64,000 bases of DNA, from assembly GCF_012999535.1 (NCBI RefSeq), contig NZ_JABBWV010000003.1:332439-396438 (forward strand). Reading direction: 5' to 3'. How positions within the stretch are numbered: position 1 is the stretch's first letter; every line of letters begins with the position of its first letter. The notes under the pieces were generated by a model. That model saw only the letters and a program-made list of their open reading frames with translations. It made no database searches and had not been told where the DNA came from. A program made the position numbers and the translations under genes. Below are positions 25,802-34,311 of this stretch, piece after piece. The DNA is from Microbispora sp. H11081. GTDB lineage: Bacteria; Actinomycetota; Actinomycetes; Streptosporangiales; Streptosporangiaceae.

Positions 25802-26089
25802 TCAGCGGCGGATCACGTGGAGGACGCTGGCGATGCGTTCCGCGGCGGTGACAACATCGGAGGCATGCCCGATCCGGCCCGCCCACGACAGCCAGTACCA
25901 CCACTCGCCGTCGCTCGCGTTGGACGCCAGCACGTCCTCCGCCATCGCGGGCTCCATGGGGTTGATGACACGCAGACGCGGATAGAGGCCTGCCGGCGCC
26001 GTCAGGCGCACCTGGAAGGAATGGGCCTCGAGCTGCGCCGCGAGCCGCTCCAGGTGGTCCATCGCCTCGCTGCGGTCTACCGTCGTCAT
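25802..26089 (-). CDS. small hypothetical protein
   Basis: This 95-residue protein begins MTTVDRSEAMDHLERLAAQLE and contains VRLTAPAGLYPRLRVINP and GEWWYWLSWAGRIG, with no membrane helix. GGAGG lies 6 nt before the ATG at 26089, which fixes the start. The family is not recognised by me. Genes of this size and Trp-rich style often lie divergent to XRE/TPR regulators in actinobacteria, as here. Confidence 0.7.
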   Translation of the reverse strand: MTTVDRSEAMDHLERLAAQLEAHSFQVRLTAPAGLYPRLRVINPMEPAMAEDVLASNASDGEWWYWLSWAGRIGHASDVVTAAERIASVLHVIRR

Positions 26090-26271
26090 CGTGAACCTCC
26101 GGGGAACGTCAGGACCTAACACCGGACAGGGTGAACCCGCCACGACCTAGCGGCAATCGTGCGGATTCGCCGAAACCGTGCAATAACCAGGGAAGTCGCC
26201 CGCATTCCGTGGAACACCTGCGGGTTCCCGAACACGAAGCCATAACAGTCGCGGGAGGTTGTGTGCCTGCG

Positions 26272-26300
26272 CGTTTACCGTGGGGAAACAACCGTAAACG
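26272..26300. promoter_or_regulatory. inverted repeat before XRE regulator
   Basis: CGTTTAC (26272-26278) and GTAAACG (26294-26300) are spaced by 15 bp and end 30 bp before the start of the regulator gene. The CCGTAAAC core is the same as in the palindrome at 13911. Confidence 0.35.
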
Positions 26301-26330
26301 GGGACCGCTTCACCAGTGGAGGGCACGCAC

Positions 26331-27809
26331 ATGGCCCGCGGAGAGCACTCACCCGCTTGCGCGCGTCGCTGGCGCGAACAGGCACAGGCACGGCAGTGGA
26401 CGCTCTGGCAGACCGTCCAGGCGATCCACGGCTGCTGCGGCGTCAGCCTGCTGAAGGCCCACCGGCTCGGCCGGGGGTGGTCGGCACGGCAGGCGATCGA
26501 GGAGCTGGAGCACCTGTGCGAGCAGCAGGATCTCGGCCATCCGAGGGCGAGCATCGACCTGCTGAACGCCTGGGAGAACAACCGGGCGCGCCCGCGCCCG
26601 CAGACCATCGACCTGCTGGCCAGGCTCTACCGGGCCAACGCCGTACGGCTCGGCCTGGCCGCCGACTACTGCGAGGACGCGGGCGGCCAGAAGATCGTGG
26701 TGGTCGGGCCCGGCCAGGCCGGCGAGCAGGCCAGGACCGAGGACCAGGTGCCCGACGACGCGGAGCGCAGGGCGCTGTTCCACCAGGCGATGCTCATGGG
26801 CACGCCCAACGGCCGGTTCTTCGCCGAGGTCGAAGGACTGCGTCACGACCTCGACCGCACGCTGGCCACCGGCACGGTGAGCGAGGACCAGCTCGACCGG
26901 CTCGACGAGCAGGTGCTGCGCTACCGCAGGGAGTACATGACGACCCCGCCGACGCCGATGCTCTGCCGGGTCATGCTGGAGATCTCCGATGTGCGCCGGC
27001 TGAGCGCCGCCCGCCAGCCGTCGTCGGCGCAGCGCCGCCTGCTCACCGCGACCACGATGCTCACGCTGCTCGCCGCCGACGCGCTGATGAAGCTGGGCGA
27101 CACCCGGCAGGCCCACGCGTGGTACGGCACGGCGCGGGCCGCCTCCGACGACGTCGGCGACCTGCGGCTGCGGGCGCTGGTGCGCGCCCAGCAGACCATG
27201 CTCCTCTACTACTACGGGGACCTGAACGAGACCGTGCGGCTGGCCCGCGAGGCGCGGATGCTGGCCGGCTCGGCGCCCAGCTCGCCCGCGGCGCTCGCGG
27301 CGGCGGCCGAGGCCCGCGCGCTCGCCAGGATGGGGGACGGCAAGGCCGCCAGGACCGCGCTCGCGGAGGCGGAGCAGATCTTCGCCAGGATGCGCGGCAT
27401 GAGCCAGGACGACCTGGCCTTCGTCTTCACCGAGAAGCGGATGAAGTTCTACCGCACAGGCACGCTGATCGAGCTGGGGGACGCCCAGCAGGTGCAGGCC
27501 ATCGACGGGTTCCCTCCCGGCTTCCAGACCATCGACCCGGCGCTGATCCTGCTCGACCAGGCGAGCCACCTGGCCAGGAACGGCGACCACGAGGAGGCCT
27601 GCAGGATCGCCTCGGACGCTCTCCGGCAGGTCCCCGCCGAGCACCGCACCTCGATCGTCGTCACCCGGGCCAGAGCCCTGCTGGCCGACGCCGACCCCGC
27701 GTTGCCCTCCGTACGGCGTCTGCGGCGGGTGCTGGCGGAGTCGGTGCCCACGCTCGCCCTCAGCGGGCTGTTCCCCGCGACCGACTCATCCGCCGCCGAG
27801 AACGCGTGA
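26331..27809 (+). CDS. XRE-type HTH regulator with TPR-like C-terminal region
   Basis: This 492-residue protein carries an N-terminal helix-turn-helix related to the XRE type (WTLWQTVQAIHGCCGVSLLKAHRLGRGWS and LLNAWENNRARPRPQTIDLLARLY). The rest is an all-helical region with TPR-like repeats, for example ADALMKLGDTRQAHAWYGTA. Such regulators in actinobacteria often sit with a kinase-like or small partner gene. The ATG at 26331 has GGAGGG 7 nt upstream. Its stop codon overlaps the GTG start of the phosphotransferase gene, which indicates translational coupling. Confidence 0.8.
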   Translation: MARGEHSPACARRWREQAQARQWTLWQTVQAIHGCCGVSLLKAHRLGRGWSARQAIEELEHLCEQQDLGHPRASIDLLNAWENNRARPRPQTIDLLARLYRANAVRLGLAADYCEDAGGQKIVVVGPGQAGEQARTEDQVPDDAERRALFHQAMLMGTPNGRFFAEVEGLRHDLDRTLATGTVSEDQLDRLDEQVLRYRREYMTTPPTPMLCRVMLEISDVRRLSAARQPSSAQRRLLTATTMLTLLAADALMKLGDTRQAHAWYGTARAASDDVGDLRLRALVRAQQTMLLYYYGDLNETVRLAREARMLAGSAPSSPAALAAAAEARALARMGDGKAARTALAEAEQIFARMRGMSQDDLAFVFTEKRMKFYRTGTLIELGDAQQVQAIDGFPPGFQTIDPALILLDQASHLARNGDHEEACRIASDALRQVPAEHRTSIVVTRARALLADADPALPSVRRLRRVLAESVPTLALSGLFPATDSSAAENA

Positions 27810-28741
27810 AAACCGCGATGAGAACCATGGAGCCGGCGCCGCTGGCCGAGGAGGCGTTCAGGGTCCTGCGCGACGTCTGCGCGACGATCGGGGTGGACGC
27901 GCGCGGCGCGCAGCTCCTGCGGCTGCGCAGCAACGCGGTCTTCAAGCTCCGCGCGAACGCGTGCGGCGCGGAGCTGGTGGTCAGGATCGCGACCGCGCCG
28001 GACGCGCTGACCCGCCTGCCGGCGGTCGTGGCGGTCGCCCGCTGGCTCGCCGACCGTGGCTTCCCCACCGTGCGGCCGGCCGACGAGATCGCCGACCAGC
28101 CGATCGTGCACGCCGGCAGGGCGGTCACCTTCTGGCGGTACGTCCCCTCCCGCGGCCGCCCGACGACCCGGCAGCTCGGCCGGGTGCTGCGCAGCCTGCA
28201 CCGGGAGCCGGTGCCGCCGGTGGCGCTGCGGACGCTCACCGACCCGCTGGCGGAGGTGCGGCACGCGGTGGAGCACCGGGCCGAGGTGCTCACCTCCGGC
28301 CAGCGGTCGTGGCTGAGTGACCGCATCGAGGAGCTCACCGGGCGCTGGCGCGACCTCGACACCGGCGCACCGGTGCTGCTGCACGGCGACGCCTGGATCG
28401 ACAACCTGCTGCGGTGCCAGGACGGGCACGTGGTGCTGTGCGACTGGGACGGCGTGGCCGTCGGCCCGCGCGAGTGGGACCTGGTGCACACCTACCACGG
28501 TCAGCGCCGCTTCGGCCTCTCGACGGCCGACGTGGACGAGTTCGCCCGCGCGTACGGCCTGGATCTGCGGCTGTGGCCCGGCTACACCACCCTCATGGAG
28601 GTGCGGGACATGTACGCCGTGGGCATCCACATCCGCAACGCCTCCGGCGACCCGTTCTCCCGGCAGGAGTTGCCCAGGCGGCTCGACTCGCTCACGCGGG
28701 GTGACGGGCACGCGCGCTGGTACATGGCCGCACCGGCATAG
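27806..28741 (+). CDS. aminoglycoside phosphotransferase-family enzyme
   Basis: This 311-residue protein has the APH/choline kinase fold. Catalytic motifs are VLLHGDAWIDNLL (HxDxxxxN) and VVLCDWDGVAVGPREWDLV (the metal-binding Asp). Family members phosphorylate small molecules such as aminoglycosides, choline or homoserine; the substrate is unknown. The GTGA overlap with the regulator gene makes 27806 the best start, although in-frame ATGs at 27818 and 27827 exist. The pair looks like one functional unit: regulator plus small-molecule kinase. Confidence 0.8.
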   Translation: MKTAMRTMEPAPLAEEAFRVLRDVCATIGVDARGAQLLRLRSNAVFKLRANACGAELVVRIATAPDALTRLPAVVAVARWLADRGFPTVRPADEIADQPIVHAGRAVTFWRYVPSRGRPTTRQLGRVLRSLHREPVPPVALRTLTDPLAEVRHAVEHRAEVLTSGQRSWLSDRIEELTGRWRDLDTGAPVLLHGDAWIDNLLRCQDGHVVLCDWDGVAVGPREWDLVHTYHGQRRFGLSTADVDEFARAYGLDLRLWPGYTTLMEVRDMYAVGIHIRNASGDPFSRQELPRRLDSLTRGDGHARWYMAAPA

Positions 28742-28953
28742 CCCGGGGTAATCGCGGGTACTGTCCGTACAGGCTGCGAGTGTCGCAGTAGACAATTCCT
28801 GAAAACATGGTTTGTAAAAAGCGCACCCGGGGTCGTCCCGGCAGCGGACGTGCGCGCATAATCAGCGTCTCACGCGGTCGCGTAACGATTCCGCTACGCA
28901 GCCTCATGCTCTCGACCTGGGAACATGGTGTGGCTTCCAAGAAGGAGAAGCAG
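28742..28953 (+). other. leader region of the cold-shock gene
   Basis: This 212-bp stretch between the phosphotransferase and cold-shock genes has no recognisable protein. It is AT-richer than the flanks at 28790-28835. Cold-shock genes often have long structured 5' leaders, but no defined fold was established by eye. Confidence 0.3.
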
Positions 28954-29157
28954 TTGTCTGAAGGCACTGTCAAGTGGTTCAACGCCGAAAAGGGCTTCGG
29001 TTTCATCGCTCCGGACGACGGCACCGCTGACGTGTTCGTTCATTATTCGGCGATCAATTCGAACGGTTACCGGACACTGGACCAGAACCAGCGGGTCAGC
29101 TACGTGACCGTTCAGGGCAACAAGGGACCGCAGGCCGAACAGGTCACGCCGCTGTAG
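28954..29157 (+). CDS. cold-shock protein (CspA family)
   Basis: This 67-residue single-OB-fold RNA chaperone contains RNP1 ([10 protein letters not shown]) and RNP2 (VFVHYSAI), preceded by [13 protein letters not shown]. It binds single-stranded RNA and prevents inhibitory structure. The start is placed at TTG 28954 because GGAG lies 6 nt upstream and the protein then begins (M)SEGTVKWF as in the family; an in-frame GTG at 28930 would add a basic tail. A strong terminator follows. Confidence 0.95.
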   Translation: MSEGTVKWFNAEKGFGFIAPDDGTADVFVHYSAINSNGYRTLDQNQRVSYVTVQGNKGPQAEQVTPL

Positions 29158-29179
29158 GACGTGACCGTCGGTGACGACA

Positions 29180-29219
29180 CCGGCCCGCGCCGCTCCGGCG
29201 GCGCGGGCCGGATGTTTTG
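29180..29219 (+). terminator. Rho-independent terminator after csp
   Basis: A 13-bp perfect GC-rich stem (29180-29192 with 29199-29211) and a 6-nt loop are followed by atgtttt. It separates the cold-shock gene from the GH13 gene. Confidence 0.85.
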
Positions 29220-29249
29220 CCCAGTTTTTACCGGGCAGCGGGAAGGGTC

Positions 29250-30932
29250 ATGAGACTCAGCATGACCTCCGACCTGTGGTGGAAGAACGCGGTCGTGTAC
29301 TGCCTCGACATCGAGACCTTCGCCGACGGCAACGGCGACGGGATCGGCGACTTCAGGGGGGCGATCCAGCGCATCGACCACCTCGACCGGATGGGCGTGA
29401 CGTGTATCTGGCTCATGCCGTTCTTCCCGACGCCGGACAAGGACGACGGGTACGACATCACCGACTTCTACAGCGTCGATCCGCGCCTTGGCACGCTCGG
29501 CGAGTTCGTCGAGTTCATGCGCGTGGCCTCGGACAGGGGCATCAGGGTCATCGCCGACCTCGTGGTCAACCACACCTCCGACGAGCATCCCTGGTTCAAG
29601 GACTCGCGCTCCAGCCGGGACTCCCGCTACCGGGACTGGTACATCTGGTCGGACAAGCCGGAGCCCGACGATCCCGAGGGCGTGGTGTTCCCCGACAAGG
29701 AGAACAGCCTGTGGGAGTACGACGAGAAGACCGGGCAGTACTACTACCACCGGTTCTACCGGTTCCAGCCCGACCTGAACACCACCAACCCGGAGGTGCG
29801 GGACGAGATCTCCCGCATCCTCGGATTCTGGATGGAGCTGGGCCTGTCGGGCTTCCGGGTGGACGCCGTGCCGTTCCTCGTCGAGCAGATCTCGGGCGGC
29901 GACGACCTGCCCGATCCGCACGAGTTCTTCGCCTGCCTGCGGGCCTTCCTCAGCCGCCGTGACGGCAGCGCCATCCTCCTCGGCGAGGTGAACCTGCCGT
30001 ACGACGAACTGGTGCGGTACTTCGGCGACGATCTCGGCGACGAGATCACCATGTGCTTCGACTTCATCACCATGCAGCGGACGTACCTGTCGCTGGCCCG
30101 CCAGGACGCGGGCCCGCTGGCCGCCGCCCTGCGGGAGCGGCCGTCCCCGCCCAAGGACTCGCAGTGGGCGACGTTCCTGCGCAACCACGACGAGCTCACG
30201 CTCGACAAGCTGAGCGAATCCGAGCGTGAGGAGGTCTTCGCCGCCTTCGGCCCGGACAAGGACATGCAGCTGTACGGCCGCGGCCTGCGGCGGCGCCTGC
30301 CCACGATGCTGGGCGGCGACATGGAGCGGATCAAGATGGCCTACAGCCTGCTGTTCTCCCTGCCGGGCACGCCGGTGCTCTTCTACGGCGAGGAGATCGG
30401 CATGGGGGAGAACCTGGAACTGGAGGGCCGCCAGTCCGTCCGCACGCCGATGCAGTGGACCCCCCACCGCAACGGCGGCTTCAGCGACGCCGACCCCTCG
30501 AAGGTGCGCATTCCCATGCCCACCGGGGACTACGGTCCCGAGAAGGTCAACGTCAGCGCGCAGGAGCGCGACCCCGAGTCGCTGCTGGCCTGGATCACCC
30601 GGCTGATCAGGCACTACCGCGACTGCCCGGAGTTCGCGTGGGGCGAGTACACCGTGCTCGACACCGGCGCGCCGGCCGTGCTCGCCCACCGGGCCGACTG
30701 CGACGGCGAGACGGTCGTGGCCGTGCACAACCTCGGTGCGGCGGAGACGGAGGTGGAGATCACGCTGGCCGGGCTCGACTCGTCCATGGTGCTGACCGAC
30801 CTGCTGGTGGACGGCACGGTCGAGGTCTCCGACGACGGTAAGGCCCGCTTCCCCGTCGGCCGGTACGGCTGCCGCTGGTTCCGCGCCTCCACCCCCGAGA
30901 CGGCCCCCGCGGATTCCGCCGACGTCTCCTAG
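29250..30932 (+). CDS. TreS-like GH13 alpha-glucan enzyme
   Basis: This 560-residue protein has the (beta/alpha)8 barrel of family GH13, close to trehalose synthase and alpha-glucosidases. Conserved regions are ADLVVNHTSDEHPWF (I), GFRVDAVPF with the nucleophile Asp (II), ILLGEVNLPYDE with the acid/base Glu (III) and FLRNHDEL (IV). The C-terminal beta domain is complete. It is a cytoplasmic enzyme with no signal peptide. No treY, treZ or glgE-type gene is near it, so the role may be maltose/trehalose interconversion or glucoside hydrolysis. The start is ATG 29250 (ATG 29262 also possible). Confidence 0.85.
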   Translation: MRLSMTSDLWWKNAVVYCLDIETFADGNGDGIGDFRGAIQRIDHLDRMGVTCIWLMPFFPTPDKDDGYDITDFYSVDPRLGTLGEFVEFMRVASDRGIRVIADLVVNHTSDEHPWFKDSRSSRDSRYRDWYIWSDKPEPDDPEGVVFPDKENSLWEYDEKTGQYYYHRFYRFQPDLNTTNPEVRDEISRILGFWMELGLSGFRVDAVPFLVEQISGGDDLPDPHEFFACLRAFLSRRDGSAILLGEVNLPYDELVRYFGDDLGDEITMCFDFITMQRTYLSLARQDAGPLAAALRERPSPPKDSQWATFLRNHDELTLDKLSESEREEVFAAFGPDKDMQLYGRGLRRRLPTMLGGDMERIKMAYSLLFSLPGTPVLFYGEEIGMGENLELEGRQSVRTPMQWTPHRNGGFSDADPSKVRIPMPTGDYGPEKVNVSAQERDPESLLAWITRLIRHYRDCPEFAWGEYTVLDTGAPAVLAHRADCDGETVVAVHNLGAAETEVEITLAGLDSSMVLTDLLVDGTVEVSDDGKARFPVGRYGCRWFRASTPETAPADSADVS

Positions 30933-31004
30933 GGGTTTCCTCAGGGGCGGCTCGGGTGGATCTCCGATGGGCCGCCGCCCTCCCCGCGGCCACAGTGAAG
31001 TGCC

Positions 31005-31580
31005 ATGGGGATGGTCTTGGGATACCTGCTGGTGGCGACCGGCGCCGCCGCGATGCTCGCGTTACACCTGGTGGCCGGGCTCGACCCGCTCACGGCGATG
31101 ATCAGCGAGTACGCGTTCGCGCCGCACGGCTGGCTGCTGCCGGTCTCGCTGACGGCGATCGCCACGGGCTCGGCCGTCCTCGCCCTGGGGCTGGCGCGGC
31201 TGGACCGGCGTGCCCCGCTGCTGGTGGGGGTGTGGAGCGCAGGCCTGCTGCTGGTGGCCGGGTTCCCGACCGACCGGCCGGGGATGTCGCTCTCGTTCTC
31301 CGGCGGCGTCCACCGCTACGCCGCGTTCGCCGCCTTCATCGGCCTGCCGATCGCCGGGCTGCTCGTCGCCCGGGCCACCCGCTCGCGCCTGGTGGGCGTG
31401 CTGTGCGCCGTCGCGCTCGGCTCACTGCTCCTCGTGGTGCTGCCGTACGCCTTCCGGACGCTGCACCTCGACCCCGGCACGGTGCCCGCCGGGCTCACCC
31501 AGCGCCTGACCGTCGTCTCCGAGGTGGCGGCGATGGTGGCGATGGCGGCGATGGCCGCGCGCTCACCGGCCAGGCGCAGG
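31005..31580 (+). CDS. DUF998 membrane protein lacking a nearby stop
   Basis: The conserved part (about 190 residues) has six hydrophobic segments and the DUF998 style MISEYAFAPHGWLLPVSL and SFSGGVHRYAAFAAFIGLP. The frame does not stop at the end of the domain: it stays open to TGA 32958-32960, across the full antisense length of the oxidoreductase gene. Either the protein has a long unrelated tail, or a frameshift has removed the stop. The given end marks only the conserved part. The start is ATG 31005 or 31011. Confidence 0.6.
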
Positions 31581-32948
31581 GCCGTCGAGCGTGTCGAGGG
31601 CGTCCTCGACGGCGCGGTGGAAGGTCGGATAGGCGTACATCGTGTGCCGCAGACTCGTGGTGGGGATCTCGTTCCGCACCGCCATCAGCAGCGCGCCGAG
31701 CACCTCCCCGCCGGCGGGCCCGGCACTCGTGGCGCCGACCAGCACGCCGCGCCGCGCGTCCTCCACCAGCTTGACGAAGCCCTCGTGCCCCGCCCCGTGG
31801 ATCCAGCCGCGCGCCGACTCGGCGACCTGGGCGAAGCCCACCCGCACGTCGAGCCCGGAGTCCCTGGCCTCCGGCTCGGTGAGGCCGACCGAGCCCACCT
31901 CAGGGTCGGTGAAGGTGACCCTGGGCACCGCCCGGTAATCGGCGGCGGGACCACCCTCGCCGAGGATGTCGCGGGCCGCGACCCTGCCCTGGTAGACGGC
32001 CACGTGCGTGTAGGCTCCCCGGCCGGTCACGTCGCCCACCGCCCACACGCCGTCGGCGGCGCGCATCCGGTCGTCCACGGCGACGAACCCGGCGCTCTCG
32101 TCGAGGCCGGCGTGCCCCGCGCCGATCGCGGCCAGGTCGGTGCCGCGGCCGGTGGCGACCAGCAGGCGCGCGGCGCGCAGGGCCCTGCCGTCCTCCAGCG
32201 TAAGGGTGAAGCCGTCGCCGTCGTGCCGCACCCGCGCCGCCGCGACGCCCGTGTAGGTCACGAGGCCCTCGCCGGCGAACACCCGGGCCAGCAGCCGGCC
32301 CGCCTCGGGCTCCTCGCGCGGCAGCAGGCGGTCGGCTGCCTCCACGACCGACACCCGCGTGCCGAACCGGGCGAACACCTGGGCGAGTTCGCAGCCGACG
32401 GCCCCGCCGCCCAGCACGATCAGCGACTCGGGCGCCTGCCGGGTCGTGACGGCGTTCCTGCTCGTCCAGTACGGGGTGCCCGCCAGGCCGTCGAGCGCGG
32501 GGAGGGCGGGGCTGGTCCCGGTGGCGAGGACGATCCCGCGCCGGGCCCGCAGCACCCGGCCGGCCACGGCCACCTCACGCGGCCCGGTGATCCGGCCGAG
32601 GCCGCGGACGAGGTGGACGCCGGCGCTCTCGAAGTGCTCGGCCCTGGCGTCGTCGCTCCAGCCGTCCGTGGCCTCTCCGGCGATCCGGTCGATCACCGTG
32701 TCCCACCGCGGGGACACCCGCACCGAGCCGGCCATTCCCGCCACCCGCCGCGCCTCGGCCAGCAGCCCCGCGGCCCGCACCATCATCTTCGAGGGGACGC
32801 AGCCCCAGTAGGCGCATTCGCCACCGATCAGGCGGGCCTCCACACCCGCCACGCTGAGGCCGGCCTCCGCCAGCCGGCCCGCGACGCACTCTCCGCCGGG
32901 CCCCAGCCCGAGAACCACCACGTCGTACATCCCGTCCATGGGCTTCAA
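31563..32948 (-). CDS. FAD/NAD(P)-dependent disulfide oxidoreductase
   Basis: This 461-residue class I flavoprotein is of the dihydrolipoyl dehydrogenase/mercuric reductase type. It has the FAD motif VVVLGLGPGGECVAGRLAEAG, the redox pair in GGECAYWGCVPSK, the NAD(P) motif VLGGGAVGCELAQVF and VWAVGDVTGRG. The C-terminal catalytic motif of LpdA-type enzymes (HPTxxE) reads YPTFHRAVE, so the usual His is replaced by Tyr. The substrate may therefore differ from dihydrolipoamide. No pyruvate dehydrogenase genes lie nearby. Confidence 0.85.
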   Translation of the reverse strand: MKPMDGMYDVVVLGLGPGGECVAGRLAEAGLSVAGVEARLIGGECAYWGCVPSKMMVRAAGLLAEARRVAGMAGSVRVSPRWDTVIDRIAGEATDGWSDDARAEHFESAGVHLVRGLGRITGPREVAVAGRVLRARRGIVLATGTSPALPALDGLAGTPYWTSRNAVTTRQAPESLIVLGGGAVGCELAQVFARFGTRVSVVEAADRLLPREEPEAGRLLARVFAGEGLVTYTGVAAARVRHDGDGFTLTLEDGRALRAARLLVATGRGTDLAAIGAGHAGLDESAGFVAVDDRMRAADGVWAVGDVTGRGAYTHVAVYQGRVAARDILGEGGPAADYRAVPRVTFTDPEVGSVGLTEPEARDSGLDVRVGFAQVAESARGWIHGAGHEGFVKLVEDARRGVLVGATSAGPAGGEVLGALLMAVRNEIPTTSLRHTMYAYPTFHRAVEDALDTLDGPAPGR

Positions 32949-32985
32949 CTGCCCAGATGAAGCCGGGGCGCACGGGAAAGAGGGG

Positions 32986-33026
32986 AAAACGCGAGGGGCG
33001 GGCCGATGAACGGCCCGCCCCTCGCG
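32986..33026 (-). terminator. terminator after malate dehydrogenase
   Basis: A 16-bp perfect stem (32990-33005 with 33011-33026) and a 5-nt loop are followed by TTTT on the minus strand. It lies 9 bp after the mdh stop. Confidence 0.85.
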
Positions 33027-33035
33027 TCACAGGTG

Positions 33036-34040
<1,005 letters not shown>

Positions 34041-34095
34041 CTACCGGATGTTACCCGTCGGGCCTGCTCCCCTCGCACCGGCCCTCTGGCCACGC

Positions 34096-34125
34096 GTTTC
34101 ACCTGCGAAATGGTGAAACTTTCAC
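34096..34125. repeat. nested GTGAAAC inverted repeats
   Basis: GTTTCAC (34096-34102) pairs with GTGAAAC (34113-34119), and GTGAAA (34113-34118) pairs with TTTCAC (34120-34125) around one C. The cluster lies between mdh and the cellulase gene, 82 bp before the mdh start, and may be an operator. Confidence 0.4.
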
Positions 34126-34265
34126 GAAACACGCAAGTGACTTCGGACGTAACACCGTGGTGGAACCCCTGCTCGGACGCGAAGTGCGCATGGGGTCGCG
34201 AGCCTGGGGACCATCGGCCCTTGACGGGGTCTCTGTACGGCACAGGAGGTGGTGCCTATGGTTCG

Positions 34266-34279
34266 TGGGAGCGCTCCCA
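34266..34279. promoter_or_regulatory. CelR/CebR operator
   Basis: TGGGAGCGCTCCCA is the exact 14-bp palindrome bound by CelR in Thermobifida and CebR in Streptomyces, LacI-type repressors released by cellobiose or cello-oligosaccharides. It ends 32 bp before the cellulase start codon, so the cellulase gene should be induced by cellulose breakdown products. Confidence 0.9.
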
Positions 34280-34311
34280 AGCGCAGTAAACACGCCAGGA
34301 GGACCTTCCCA

